From the IMG/VR virus record IMGVR_UViG_3300030101_003760, positions 1-22,496 of that record: a stretch of DNA of 22,496 nt; one strand, written 5' to 3'. The notes beneath the pieces were generated by a model. The model saw only the letters and a program-made list of their open reading frames with translations. It was not told where the DNA came from and searched no databases. Positions within the stretch are counted from its first letter, which is position 1; each line of letters starts with the position of its first letter. This DNA comes from a virus. Positions 16,079 to 22,065 of this stretch are shown here, piece by piece. The position numbers and the translations under genes are program-made.

Positions 16079-17939
16079 TTTACAATTAACATTTAATTTT
16101 AAAAAGCATATGTGGAGTGCTCCTAGTGAGTACAAAGACCTTAGTGATGCGAAAGAAATTGCGATTGATTTAGAAACCAAAGACGAAGGTATTAATCAAG
16201 GTTTAGGTGCTGGTTGGGCTACAGGTGCTGGTGAAATAATAGGTTTTGCAGTTGCTACTGAGGGGTGGCAGGCTTACTATCCTTTTGGTCATTTTGGTGG
16301 TGGTAATTTAATCAAAGAGCAAGTGTTGAAATATATGCATGACATTTGTGCTTTACCTTGTGCTAAAATTTTTCACAATGCTCAATATGATGTAGGGTGG
16401 TTGAAAGCTTATGGTATCGATGTCAAAGGTGAAATTATTGATACTATGGTTGCTGGTGCTCTAATTGATGAGAATAGATATACTTATAAATTAAATTCTT
16501 TAGCGAAAGATTATATTGGAGAATTAAAAGCAGAAACTGATTTGGTAGAGGCCGCAAAAGCTCACGGTGTAGATCCTAAACAAGAGATGTGGATGTTACC
16601 AGCAGAGCATGTTGGTTTTTATGCAGAGCAAGATGCACGATTAACTTACTTGTTATGGCAAAGATTTAAACACGAGATCTATAAACAGAATTTAGAAACA
16701 ATTTGGGAATTAGAAAAAAAATTATTGCCTATCTTAATTGATATGCGAAAAAGAGGGATTAGAGTAGATTTAGAAAAAGCTAATATATTACAAAAACAAT
16801 TTGCAGAAAAAGAAAAACAAGTCTTATTTCGTATAAAAAAACTTGTTGGTAAAGACATTGATATTTGGGCAGCCAGGCAAATAGGTTTTGCTTTTGACAA
16901 ATTAGGTATTGATTATCCAAAGACTTCTAAATCAGGTGAGCCTAGTTTCACACAAAATTGGTTATCTAATTCTGAACACGAGATTTCAAGGTGTATTGTA
17001 AGTGCTAGAGAATTAAATAAATTTAGAAACACTTTCCTTAATTCGATACTGAAGTTTGAGAACAAAGGTAGAATACATGCAGAGATACAACAACTTCGTA
17101 ATGATTCTGGAGGTACTGTTAGTGGTAGATTAAGTATGTCAAATCCTAACTTACAACAATTACCAGCTCGCAACAAAGAGTTTGGACCTATGATTAGAGG
17201 TTTGTTTTTACCAGAAGAAGGCTACAGATGGGGTAGTTTTGATTACTCACAACAAGAACCACGTTTAGTGGTTCATTATGCCTCTAGTATTGGAGAAGGC
17301 TATGAGGGGTCACAAGAATTGGTTGAGGCTTATGCCAATGCAGATGCTGATTTTCATCAGACTGTGGCAGATTTAGTTGGGATTGATCGTAAGCAAGCAA
17401 AAACAATTGGATTAGGTTTGATGTATGGTATGGGTAAAAACAAATTAGCTAATATGCTTGGCCTTGGTTTTGATGAGGCTAGTGCTTTGATTGGAAAGTT
17501 TAATAGAAGAGCACCTTTTGTAAAAATGTTATCTGATAGATGTATGAAGAAAGCTAATGAGGAGGGTGTTATAAGAACAAAATTAGGTCGTAAATGTAGG
17601 TTTGATATGTGGGAGCCAAAAGATTTTGGTATACACACACCAGAAACTTTTGAAAATGCTAGTGCTAAATATGGTCGTAACAATATAAAAAGAGCTTTTA
17701 CTTACAAGGCATTGAATAGATTAATTCAAGGCTCTGCCGCAGATCAAACTAAACAAGCCTTAGTCAAATGTAATGAAATTGGTTACTTGCCTTTATTACA
17801 AATACACGATGAACTTTGTTTTAATGTGCTCGAAGAAGATGTTGATAAAATCAAAAGTGCGATGGAGGGTTGCGTGGAACTCAATGTTCCAAGTGTGGTA
17901 GATGTAGCACTTGGTTCAAACTTTGGTGAAGCTACGTAA
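16071..17939 (+). CDS. polA: Family A DNA polymerase with 3'-5' exonuclease
   Basis: 622 aa, starting in the last codons of the DUF3310 gene (8-nt overlap ATGACTAG). The N-terminal proofreading domain is intact: Exo I IAIDLETKD (Asp33, Glu35), Exo II IFHNAQYDVGWLK, Exo III FYAEQDARLTY. The polymerase domain has motif A SFDYSQQEPRL (Asp391), motif B RKQAKTIGLGLMYGMGK, and motif C LQIHDELCFNV (Asp580, Glu581). There is no 5'-3' exonuclease domain, and length and layout match T7-type phage polymerases. In motif B the residue equivalent to E. coli Pol I Phe762 and T7 Tyr526 is Leu448. It should be the replicative polymerase. The convergent small minus-strand gene overlaps its last 8 nt. Confidence 0.95.
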   Translation: MTSLQLTFNFKKHMWSAPSEYKDLSDAKEIAIDLETKDEGINQGLGAGWATGAGEIIGFAVATEGWQAYYPFGHFGGGNLIKEQVLKYMHDICALPCAKIFHNAQYDVGWLKAYGIDVKGEIIDTMVAGALIDENRYTYKLNSLAKDYIGELKAETDLVEAAKAHGVDPKQEMWMLPAEHVGFYAEQDARLTYLLWQRFKHEIYKQNLETIWELEKKLLPILIDMRKRGIRVDLEKANILQKQFAEKEKQVLFRIKKLVGKDIDIWAARQIGFAFDKLGIDYPKTSKSGEPSFTQNWLSNSEHEISRCIVSARELNKFRNTFLNSILKFENKGRIHAEIQQLRNDSGGTVSGRLSMSNPNLQQLPARNKEFGPMIRGLFLPEEGYRWGSFDYSQQEPRLVVHYASSIGEGYEGSQELVEAYANADADFHQTVADLVGIDRKQAKTIGLGLMYGMGKNKLANMLGLGFDEASALIGKFNRRAPFVKMLSDRCMKKANEEGVIRTKLGRKCRFDMWEPKDFGIHTPETFENASAKYGRNNIKRAFTYKALNRLIQGSAADQTKQALVKCNEIGYLPLLQIHDELCFNVLEEDVDKIKSAMEGCVELNVPSVVDVALGSNFGEAT

Positions 17940-18105
17940 TATTTTTTGCTGAGGCTATATCTTTTAAAATCATACGTCCTTTAATCGTATCAATTTTTTT
18001 TTCGATATCTTTCATCTCAATAGAATATACTCCTGTGCTTGTATACATGAAGTTCCACTGAGCTTCTAAAGCCATTTTTTCAGCTATTAAAGTATCCATA
18101 TTCAT
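17932..18105 (-). CDS. Small minus-strand helical protein of unknown function
   Basis: 57 aa from the ATG at 18105, chosen because AAGGAG stands four bases upstream on the minus strand; a second in-frame ATG lies at 18099. The protein is predicted helical (AEKMALEAQWNFMYTS, then IEMKDIEKKIDTIKGRM), with heptad-like spacing in the second part and no known motif. An excellent promoter precedes it. Transcription runs against the polymerase gene, overlapping it by 8 nt (it ends with TAG at 17934-17932). A short, strongly driven, isolated gene like this is typical of early host-takeover genes, but that is inference. Its transcript could also act as antisense to the end of the polymerase mRNA. Confidence 0.65.
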   Translation of the reverse strand: MNMDTLIAEKMALEAQWNFMYTSTGVYSIEMKDIEKKIDTIKGRMILKDIASAKNIT

Positions 18106-18120
18106 ATATCTCCTTAGTAT

Positions 18121-18149
18121 ATAATAAGTTATTTTTGATGTTTTGTCAA
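18121..18149 (-). promoter_or_regulatory. Strong sigma-70-like promoter, minus strand
   Basis: On the minus strand, TTGACA (18149-18144), a 17-base spacer and TATTAT (18126-18121). Nearly consensus, and the first 18 bases match the plus-strand promoter at 11304 with one mismatch. The predicted start site is close to the ribosome site of the 57-aa gene, so the leader would be very short. Confidence 0.7.
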
Positions 18150-18155
18150 TTCTTC

Positions 18156-18183
18156 TTGACATATCCTATATTATCTATATCTT
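18156..18183 (+). promoter_or_regulatory. Probable plus-strand promoter in the divergent region
   Basis: TTGACA (18156-18161) with a 16-base spacer to TATCTT (18178-18183). An alternative is TTGTCA (18143-18148) with 18 bases to TATATT (18167-18172), and TATAAT at 18186-18191 lacks a well-spaced -35. It would drive the ribbon-helix-helix-like gene at 18214. The 10-mer ATATCCTATA (18161-18170) also occurs at 11285-11294 in the other divergent region, a possible operator. The whole gap 18106-18213 appears regulatory. Confidence 0.45.
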
Positions 18184-18213
18184 AATATAATTAACTTAAC
18201 AGAAAGGAATATT

Positions 18214-18414
18214 ATGGATCCGAATAGATGGAAATCAGTAGCTGTCAGAGTAGCTGATTATAACTTATTGAAAGGTTTAGGAAAACTAAAACACAGAGCA
18301 CCTGCCTCTCAAATTGCAAAATTAGTAGATGATTACATTAAATATTTAGCAAAAAAAGAAGGTTTAAAAGTTGAAGACCTTAAAAAAAAGTTAGTGGCTA
18401 CTCAAAATGGATAA
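18214..18414 (+). CDS. Ribbon-helix-helix-like small regulator candidate
   Basis: 66 aa with GAAAGG upstream of ATG 18214. The order is a short strand (WKSVAVRV, residues 6-13), helix (ADYNLLKGLGKLKH), turn with Ala-Pro-Ala-Ser, then a second helix (SQIAKLVDDYIKYLAKKEG). This is the order and length of MetJ/Arc ribbon-helix-helix DNA-binding domains, which bind as dimers through the strand. The C-terminal 20 residues are basic. It lies directly behind the divergent promoters, the usual place for an autoregulator, so it may control the early genes on both sides. The fold is judged by pattern only. Confidence 0.6.
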   Translation: MDPNRWKSVAVRVADYNLLKGLGKLKHRAPASQIAKLVDDYIKYLAKKEGLKVEDLKKKLVATQNG

Positions 18415-18679
18415 AGCAAATAACTCTCAAGAAAAACAACTTCGTTGGGCACCTTTTCTAGCTTTTGTTGATACCAAAAGATATGGCACCGGGTATTTAG
18501 ATACCTCAATAGCTCACGATGATTATAAAAAAGGTATACATATTTCATTACCAGAGCACCTAGAACTTATAATGGATAGTGAATTCGAGTATAATGGTAA
18601 GAAGATGAAAGCTTTAACTGTTCATAGATGTCCTTATTGGGACGAATCTCTTTATGTCTTTGCTAGAGAGATAGAATGA
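18407..18679 (+). CDS. Unknown small protein (90 aa)
   Basis: Starts within the end of the regulator gene (8-nt overlap ATGGATAA), so it is probably translated by coupling; no clear ribosome site is visible. The protein is soluble-looking, moderately acidic and aromatic (RWAPFLAFVDTKRYGTGYLD, GIHISLPEHLELIMDSEFE, TVHRCPYWDESLYVFA). I do not recognise it. It is the second gene of a four-gene cluster (18214-19099) of short proteins joined by 8-, 4- and 8-nt overlaps, consistent with one early operon. Confidence 0.6.
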   Translation: MDKANNSQEKQLRWAPFLAFVDTKRYGTGYLDTSIAHDDYKKGIHISLPEHLELIMDSEFEYNGKKMKALTVHRCPYWDESLYVFAREIE

Positions 18680-18882
18680 AGTGGATTTTAATTTTATTTT
18701 TATATAGTGGTGAGGAAGTCGTATATGGTGAACTTGAAGCCTGTAATGTAGACAAAATTTGGGATAAAGTTGAAATGTACGAGCAAGAGAATAACATAGA
18801 TGTTCAAGGTTGGGGTTGTTACGATGAGAAAACATTCATCATACGACAAAAAGCCAGAGAAAGTTTAGGTATAGATGTTTGA
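18676..18882 (+). CDS. Unknown small protein (68 aa)
   Basis: Coupled to the preceding gene by a 4-nt ATGA overlap. The N-terminus is hydrophobic but short (WILILFLYSGEEVVYGE), more like a buried strand followed by a turn than a signal peptide, because acidic residues follow at once. The rest is charged with a Trp/Gly/Cys stretch (VQGWGCYDEKTFIIR). No family is recognised. It could be a small alpha/beta protein of the host-interaction class. Confidence 0.55.
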   Translation: MKWILILFLYSGEEVVYGELEACNVDKIWDKVEMYEQENNIDVQGWGCYDEKTFIIRQKARESLGIDV

Positions 18883-19099
18883 TTGGTTTATTGTAACACT
18901 TTGGTTTGAGTTAAATGACAAACTTTATATGAAACATTATCCAGACCACCTCGTCAGTAATTGTGAAAATGCAATTGTTGAACTTATTGATGTGTATAAA
19001 AAAAAATACCCACTGCGAGAGTTTCGTGCAGCTAAATGTAATAAACCTTCAGTCTGGTATAATAAATACAAATTGAATAAGTGGGACATATATAAATAA
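18875..19099 (+). CDS. Unknown small protein (74 aa)
   Basis: Overlaps the preceding gene by 8 nt. Opens with a hydrophobic strand (FDWFIVTLWFEL), then a helix (NCENAIVELIDVYKKKYPLR) and a basic, aromatic end (SVWYNKYKLNKWDIYK). The strand-helix layout loosely resembles that of its upstream neighbour, so the two could be diverged relatives, but I cannot show it. It ends 3 nt before the methyltransferase start. Confidence 0.55.
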   Translation: MFDWFIVTLWFELNDKLYMKHYPDHLVSNCENAIVELIDVYKKKYPLREFRAAKCNKPSVWYNKYKLNKWDIYK

Positions 19100-19102
19100 A
19101 AA

Positions 19103-20959
19103 ATGAAACTCTTAGATTTATTTTCTGGTATTGGTGGCTTTAGTTTAGGTGCAGAATATAATAATATAGAAACAATAGGATTTGTAGAAAAAGATGCATT
19201 TTGTCAAAAAGTATTACGAAAACATTGGCCTAACACACCAATCATTGGAGATATAAGAGATGTCAAAAGAGAAACCTTTGAGTCAGTTGACATTGTTTCC
19301 GGAGGATTCCCCTGTCAACCCTTCTCAGTCGCAGGAAAACGAAGAGGAACAGACGATGACCGCTATCTCTGGGATGAAACTATTAGAGTCGTGTCCCTTT
19401 ACAAACCCCGATGGTTTGTTGGCGAAAATGTTGACGGACTTGTTAACATCCAAAACGGCATGGTACTCAGACAGGTGCAAACTGATTTGGAAAAAGAGGG
19501 TTTCCAAGTCCAATGTCTTGTTATTCCAGCTAGCGGCATCGGTGCATGGCACCAAAGAAAAAGAGTCTGGATTGTGGGCCACTCCCAACACGATGGATCA
19601 TCTACCTCCCAGGAGCAAGGAGGGTACAATCAAACTTCAACAAGGCCACAGGAAGGGGAGAACTCGTCCATCAAATCTGAGGGAGCAAGTAGATCCAGAG
19701 ACAATGGCAATGTATCGCACACCAACGACAATGGACTCGAAGGAAGACAGTTTGAAACACGCAACGAAGATGATGCAAGGAAAGACAACGAGAGCCTCTG
19801 GAGAAAGAGTACAAATAACATTAGCAGATCAAGTGATGATAGAGGAAATAAAACGAAACCCAGAGTTGATGAAGACATATCAAGACCACACGATGGTAAC
19901 GAGGAAAAACCTACCACCACCACAGATGTTTGTGAAGTATCTCAAGAGTCAAACGACAGTGGCACAATTGAACAAGCAAGTAGAGATAAAGAAAACAACG
20001 ATAGAACATTGGTTCAGAAAAGACAAATGTTTCAGTTATCCAAGTCCAGAGGATTGGGAGATGATAAAACCTCATCTGAAAGAAATAAAATACGACAAGG
20101 AGATGACAACACTGTATCCCATCGAGTGGACTCCAACGATGTATCCAACACCCACGACTCAAGACTCACGAATCGGCCCCAACAACATCAAGGGAAGTCA
20201 ACACAGGAAAGAGAGGGGCAACCCAGCTCTAGCCGACAAAATTTTATTTCCAAGTCCAACAGCAACGAATGTGAACACACCTCAACCAGACAGAGTAGAA
20301 AGAACAAAATCTGGAGGTTTTATTCTGAGGAAAAAGAACAAGCCTCATATGACCTATGGAGCAAGACTTCAAGATGCGATGATGTATCTGGAGAACAAGA
20401 AGATGTATCCAACTCCCAACACCAACGATGGAGCAACGAATCCATCAGAGGACATAGAGAATTGGGAGAAAAGAGCAGAGAAAAAGAAAAAAGAGGGAAT
20501 CAATCTGCATTACGCTCTACGACATGCAGTTCAGAAAGAGGAACAGATGAAGATGTATCCAACTCCTGTAGCGAAAGACAATTGCTCAGAGAGTCTGGAA
20601 AGTTGGGAGAGAAGAGCGAAGAAACACAAGGCTCAAGGGAAAACAATACCCAAGGCTTTGAGAATACAAGTGCAAGAGGAAAGCAAGATGTTTCCTACAC
20701 CAACACAAAGAGATTACAAGGACACAACAGTAAGCCAAGGTTATCAGAGGAGGAACTCAGATTCACTTCCGGTAAAGATGATGAAAAACAATACACCTGG
20801 TGGGAAACTCAATCCAACATTTGTGGAGTTCCTGATGGGGTATCCTATGGATTGGACAAAGGTAGAGTAGGTAGGATTAAGTCTTTGGGTAACTCAATAG
20901 TTCCCCAGATAGCTTATCAAATTTTTAAGTCAATTAAACAAGCAGAGGAGGTAAAATGA
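19103..20959 (+). CDS. dcm: C5-cytosine DNA methyltransferase with a large repetitive insert
   Basis: 618 aa. Motif I DLFSGIGG (5-12), motif IV GGFPCQPFS with catalytic Cys71, motif VI ENV (108-110), motif VIII QRKRVWIVG (151-159) and motif X SLGNSIVPQIA near residue 594 are all present, so methyl transfer to C5 of cytosine is expected, probably shielding phage DNA from restriction. Between motifs VIII and IX, where the target-recognition domain belongs, lie about 415 residues of Ser/Arg/Glu/Asn-rich, disordered-looking sequence with repeated VSN, VSH or VSY phrases instead of an evident folded domain. A second frame is open through almost all of the gene. No ribosome site is seen before ATG 19103 (AATAAAAA), so expression may be low or coupled. 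The bases here are visibly less AT-rich than in neighbours. Confidence 0.9.
   Translation: MKLLDLFSGIGGFSLGAEYNNIETIGFVEKDAFCQKVLRKHWPNTPIIGDIRDVKRETFESVDIVSGGFPCQPFSVAGKRRGTDDDRYLWDETIRVVSLYKPRWFVGENVDGLVNIQNGMVLRQVQTDLEKEGFQVQCLVIPASGIGAWHQRKRVWIVGHSQHDGSSTSQEQGGYNQTSTRPQEGENSSIKSEGASRSRDNGNVSHTNDNGLEGRQFETRNEDDARKDNESLWRKSTNNISRSSDDRGNKTKPRVDEDISRPHDGNEEKPTTTTDVCEVSQESNDSGTIEQASRDKENNDRTLVQKRQMFQLSKSRGLGDDKTSSERNKIRQGDDNTVSHRVDSNDVSNTHDSRLTNRPQQHQGKSTQEREGQPSSSRQNFISKSNSNECEHTSTRQSRKNKIWRFYSEEKEQASYDLWSKTSRCDDVSGEQEDVSNSQHQRWSNESIRGHRELGEKSREKEKRGNQSALRSTTCSSERGTDEDVSNSCSERQLLRESGKLGEKSEETQGSRENNTQGFENTSARGKQDVSYTNTKRLQGHNSKPRLSEEELRFTSGKDDEKQYTWWETQSNICGVPDGVSYGLDKGRVGRIKSLGNSIVPQIAYQIFKSIKQAEEVK
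19260..20870 (+). CDS. Nested +1-frame ORF inside dcm (536 aa, PTP-repeat protein)
   Basis: Lies wholly within the methyltransferase gene. ATG 19260 has GGAG (19247-19250) nine bases upstream, a better ribosome site than that of dcm. The product is basic. It opens with SQLTLFPEDSPVNPSQSQEN, antisymmetric to motif IV in the other frame, then KLIWKKRVSKSNVLLFQLA, then copies of a motif such as MYPTPTTQDS (ATWPxP, YRTP, YPTP, FPSP, FPTP variants). Two longer repeats read like WEKRAEKKKKEG..ALR..VQ. It ends with NPTFVEFLMGYPMDWTKV. I recall proteins with PTPTA.D repeats and LNP.FVEWLMGFP.GWT ends from many phages near methyltransferases, without known function. That the pattern recurs favours a real protein over a chance open frame. 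Its relation to DNA modification is inference. Confidence 0.6.
   Translation: MSKEKPLSQLTLFPEDSPVNPSQSQENEEEQTMTAISGMKLLESCPFTNPDGLLAKMLTDLLTSKTAWYSDRCKLIWKKRVSKSNVLLFQLAASVHGTKEKESGLWATPNTMDHLPPRSKEGTIKLQQGHRKGRTRPSNLREQVDPETMAMYRTPTTMDSKEDSLKHATKMMQGKTTRASGERVQITLADQVMIEEIKRNPELMKTYQDHTMVTRKNLPPPQMFVKYLKSQTTVAQLNKQVEIKKTTIEHWFRKDKCFSYPSPEDWEMIKPHLKEIKYDKEMTTLYPIEWTPTMYPTPTTQDSRIGPNNIKGSQHRKERGNPALADKILFPSPTATNVNTPQPDRVERTKSGGFILRKKNKPHMTYGARLQDAMMYLENKKMYPTPNTNDGATNPSEDIENWEKRAEKKKKEGINLHYALRHAVQKEEQMKMYPTPVAKDNCSESLESWERRAKKHKAQGKTIPKALRIQVQEESKMFPTPTQRDYKDTTVSQGYQRRNSDSLPVKMMKNNTPGGKLNPTFVEFLMGYPMDWTKVE
19572..20720 (+). repeat. In-phase PTP/VSN repeat elements in the dual-coding region
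   Basis: Copies resembling GATGTATCCAACNCC start with ATG at 19710, 20139, 20403, 20553 and 20688. More diverged copies lie at 19572 (LWATPNTMD) and near 20230 (LFPSPTATN). The gaps between ATG copies (429, 264, 150 and 135 nt) are all multiples of three. The last two units also share a flanking segment read as WExRAxK. In the dcm frame the same bases give VSHTND, VSNTHD, VSNSQH, VSNSCS and VSYTNT. Confidence 0.7.
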
Positions 20960-21132
20960 CTAAAAATAAAAATATGATATGTGAAGAATGTAACGGTAAT
21001 GGATATGTTCGCACAGATCAAAACAAACCAATAGCCGCAGATAACACACATATCTGTTCAGTATGTCAAGGCGAGGGAACAGTTGGTGATGCAATAAGGT
21101 TTGAGGACAATGAAGTACAATATTGGTGTTAG
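20956..21132 (+). CDS. Two-CxxCxGxG zinc-ribbon-like miniprotein
   Basis: 58 aa, coupled to the methyltransferase stop by ATGA, with AGGAGG at 20946-20951 upstream. It contains CEECNGNG and CSVCQGEG, two CxxCxGxG motifs 25 residues apart, the zinc-binding repeat of the DnaJ cysteine-rich domain. DnaJ carries four such repeats and a J domain; here there are only two and nothing else. Small phage proteins with this pair are common and may act as zinc-bound adaptors; a chaperone role is not established. The sulfotransferase gene starts inside its last codons. Confidence 0.72.
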   Translation: MTKNKNMICEECNGNGYVRTDQNKPIAADNTHICSVCQGEGTVGDAIRFEDNEVQYWC

Positions 21133-21841
21133 TGGCCTTCCTAATTTTTTAGTTGTAGGCACTCAAAAGGGTGGTACTACAAGTTTGTATCATCTGTTGC
21201 GTAGACATTCAGGAATGTTTCTTAGCACACCAAAAGAGACGCATTATTTTAGTAAAAACTATGATAAACCTTTATCTTGGTATCAAGAACATTTTTTACA
21301 AGCACACCCTTCACAGTTGCGAGGTGAAGTAACACCTTTTTACCTATTTCATAAACACGCACCAGAAAGAATATATGATAATGTACCCAATGCACGGCTC
21401 ATTGTCCTCTTACGAGATCCTGTGGAGCGAGCTATCTCACAGTATTTTCACGCAAAAAATAAAGGTTACGAGACTTTAGGTATTGAAGATGCTTTTGCTG
21501 CAGAACCACATAGAATAAATCGATCTGACTACAGCTACCAAAAACATTCTTATTTAAGTAGAAGTAGATACGATGAGCAATTAAAAAGATATAAGAAATT
21601 CTTTTCTGATAAACAAATTTTAATTATGCGAAGTGAAGATTTGTTTACAGATACATTAAATTGTTGGAAGAAATTGTTGCATTTTATTGGTGTAAGTCCT
21701 ATTGATTTACCTTGTCCTTTACCTTTTTATAACAAAGGTAAAAAAGACACAGTGCCAAAAACATTATGTAACAAACTAAAAGACGAGTTGATTAATACTT
21801 ATAATTGGCTTGAAGATAAATATAAAATAAATTGGAGTTAA
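21110..21841 (+). CDS. PAPS-dependent sulfotransferase
   Basis: 243 aa from ATG 21110 (a TTG at 21101 would add three residues). AAGG at 21096-21099 is ten bases upstream. Both PAPS-binding signatures are present: the 5'-phosphosulfate loop VVGTQKGGTTSLYHLL (from residue 15) with Lys20, and the 3'-phosphate loop RDPVERAISQYFH starting at Arg102. The KETHYF segment is typical of the heparan-sulfate N-deacetylase/sulfotransferase-like (NDST-type) group. Length is that of a single sulfotransferase domain, with no signal peptide. It would move sulfate from PAPS to a sugar or other hydroxyl or amine acceptor, perhaps on host surface glycans or on the virion. The acceptor is unknown. An auxiliary gene uncommon in small phages. 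Confidence 0.85.
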   Translation: MKYNIGVSGLPNFLVVGTQKGGTTSLYHLLRRHSGMFLSTPKETHYFSKNYDKPLSWYQEHFLQAHPSQLRGEVTPFYLFHKHAPERIYDNVPNARLIVLLRDPVERAISQYFHAKNKGYETLGIEDAFAAEPHRINRSDYSYQKHSYLSRSRYDEQLKRYKKFFSDKQILIMRSEDLFTDTLNCWKKLLHFIGVSPIDLPCPLPFYNKGKKDTVPKTLCNKLKDELINTYNWLEDKYKINWS

Positions 21842-21843
21842 TT

Positions 21844-22065
21844 ATGACTGAATTTCAACAAGGCATATTCAAACTAGTAGCAACAACATCGTTAGGTAGA
21901 GCAATTGTTTACACTTTAGGACACATTATAATATCAATGTGTGTTGTGTATTCTCTTACAGGTGCTTCTATTTTTGAGGCAGGTTTAGTAGCTGTTATTG
22001 AACCACTCATAAATGGTTGTTGGTATTTAATATTGGACAAGTTTTTTGTAAAGTTCAATGATTAA
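21844..22065 (+). CDS. DUF2061-type small membrane protein
   Basis: 73 aa from ATG 21844 with GGAG (21834-21837) six bases upstream; an in-frame TTG at 21832 is less likely. It has two membrane segments (AIVYTLGHIIISMCVVYSLT and GLVAVIEPLINGCWYLIL) around a Thr/Gly turn. The order R-A-I-V, I-I-S, LTG, then VIEPLIN..WY matches DUF2061, a small two-span family of unknown function found in bacteria and phages. It sits between the sulfotransferase and the oxygenase; in this position it might serve the host membrane or surface change, but nothing in the sequence shows how. Confidence 0.75.
   Translation: MTEFQQGIFKLVATTSLGRAIVYTLGHIIISMCVVYSLTGASIFEAGLVAVIEPLINGCWYLILDKFFVKFND

Noticed and set aside
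18106-18213. Phage attachment site or CRISPR-like repeats
   Set aside because: No integrase in the window, no tRNA end and no regular repeat-spacer spacing; promoter elements explain the gap better.
19325-20162. Minus-strand open frames of 76-97 codons opposite dcm
   Set aside because: Ser/Leu-rich shadows of the dual-coding region with no ribosome sites or recognisable motifs.
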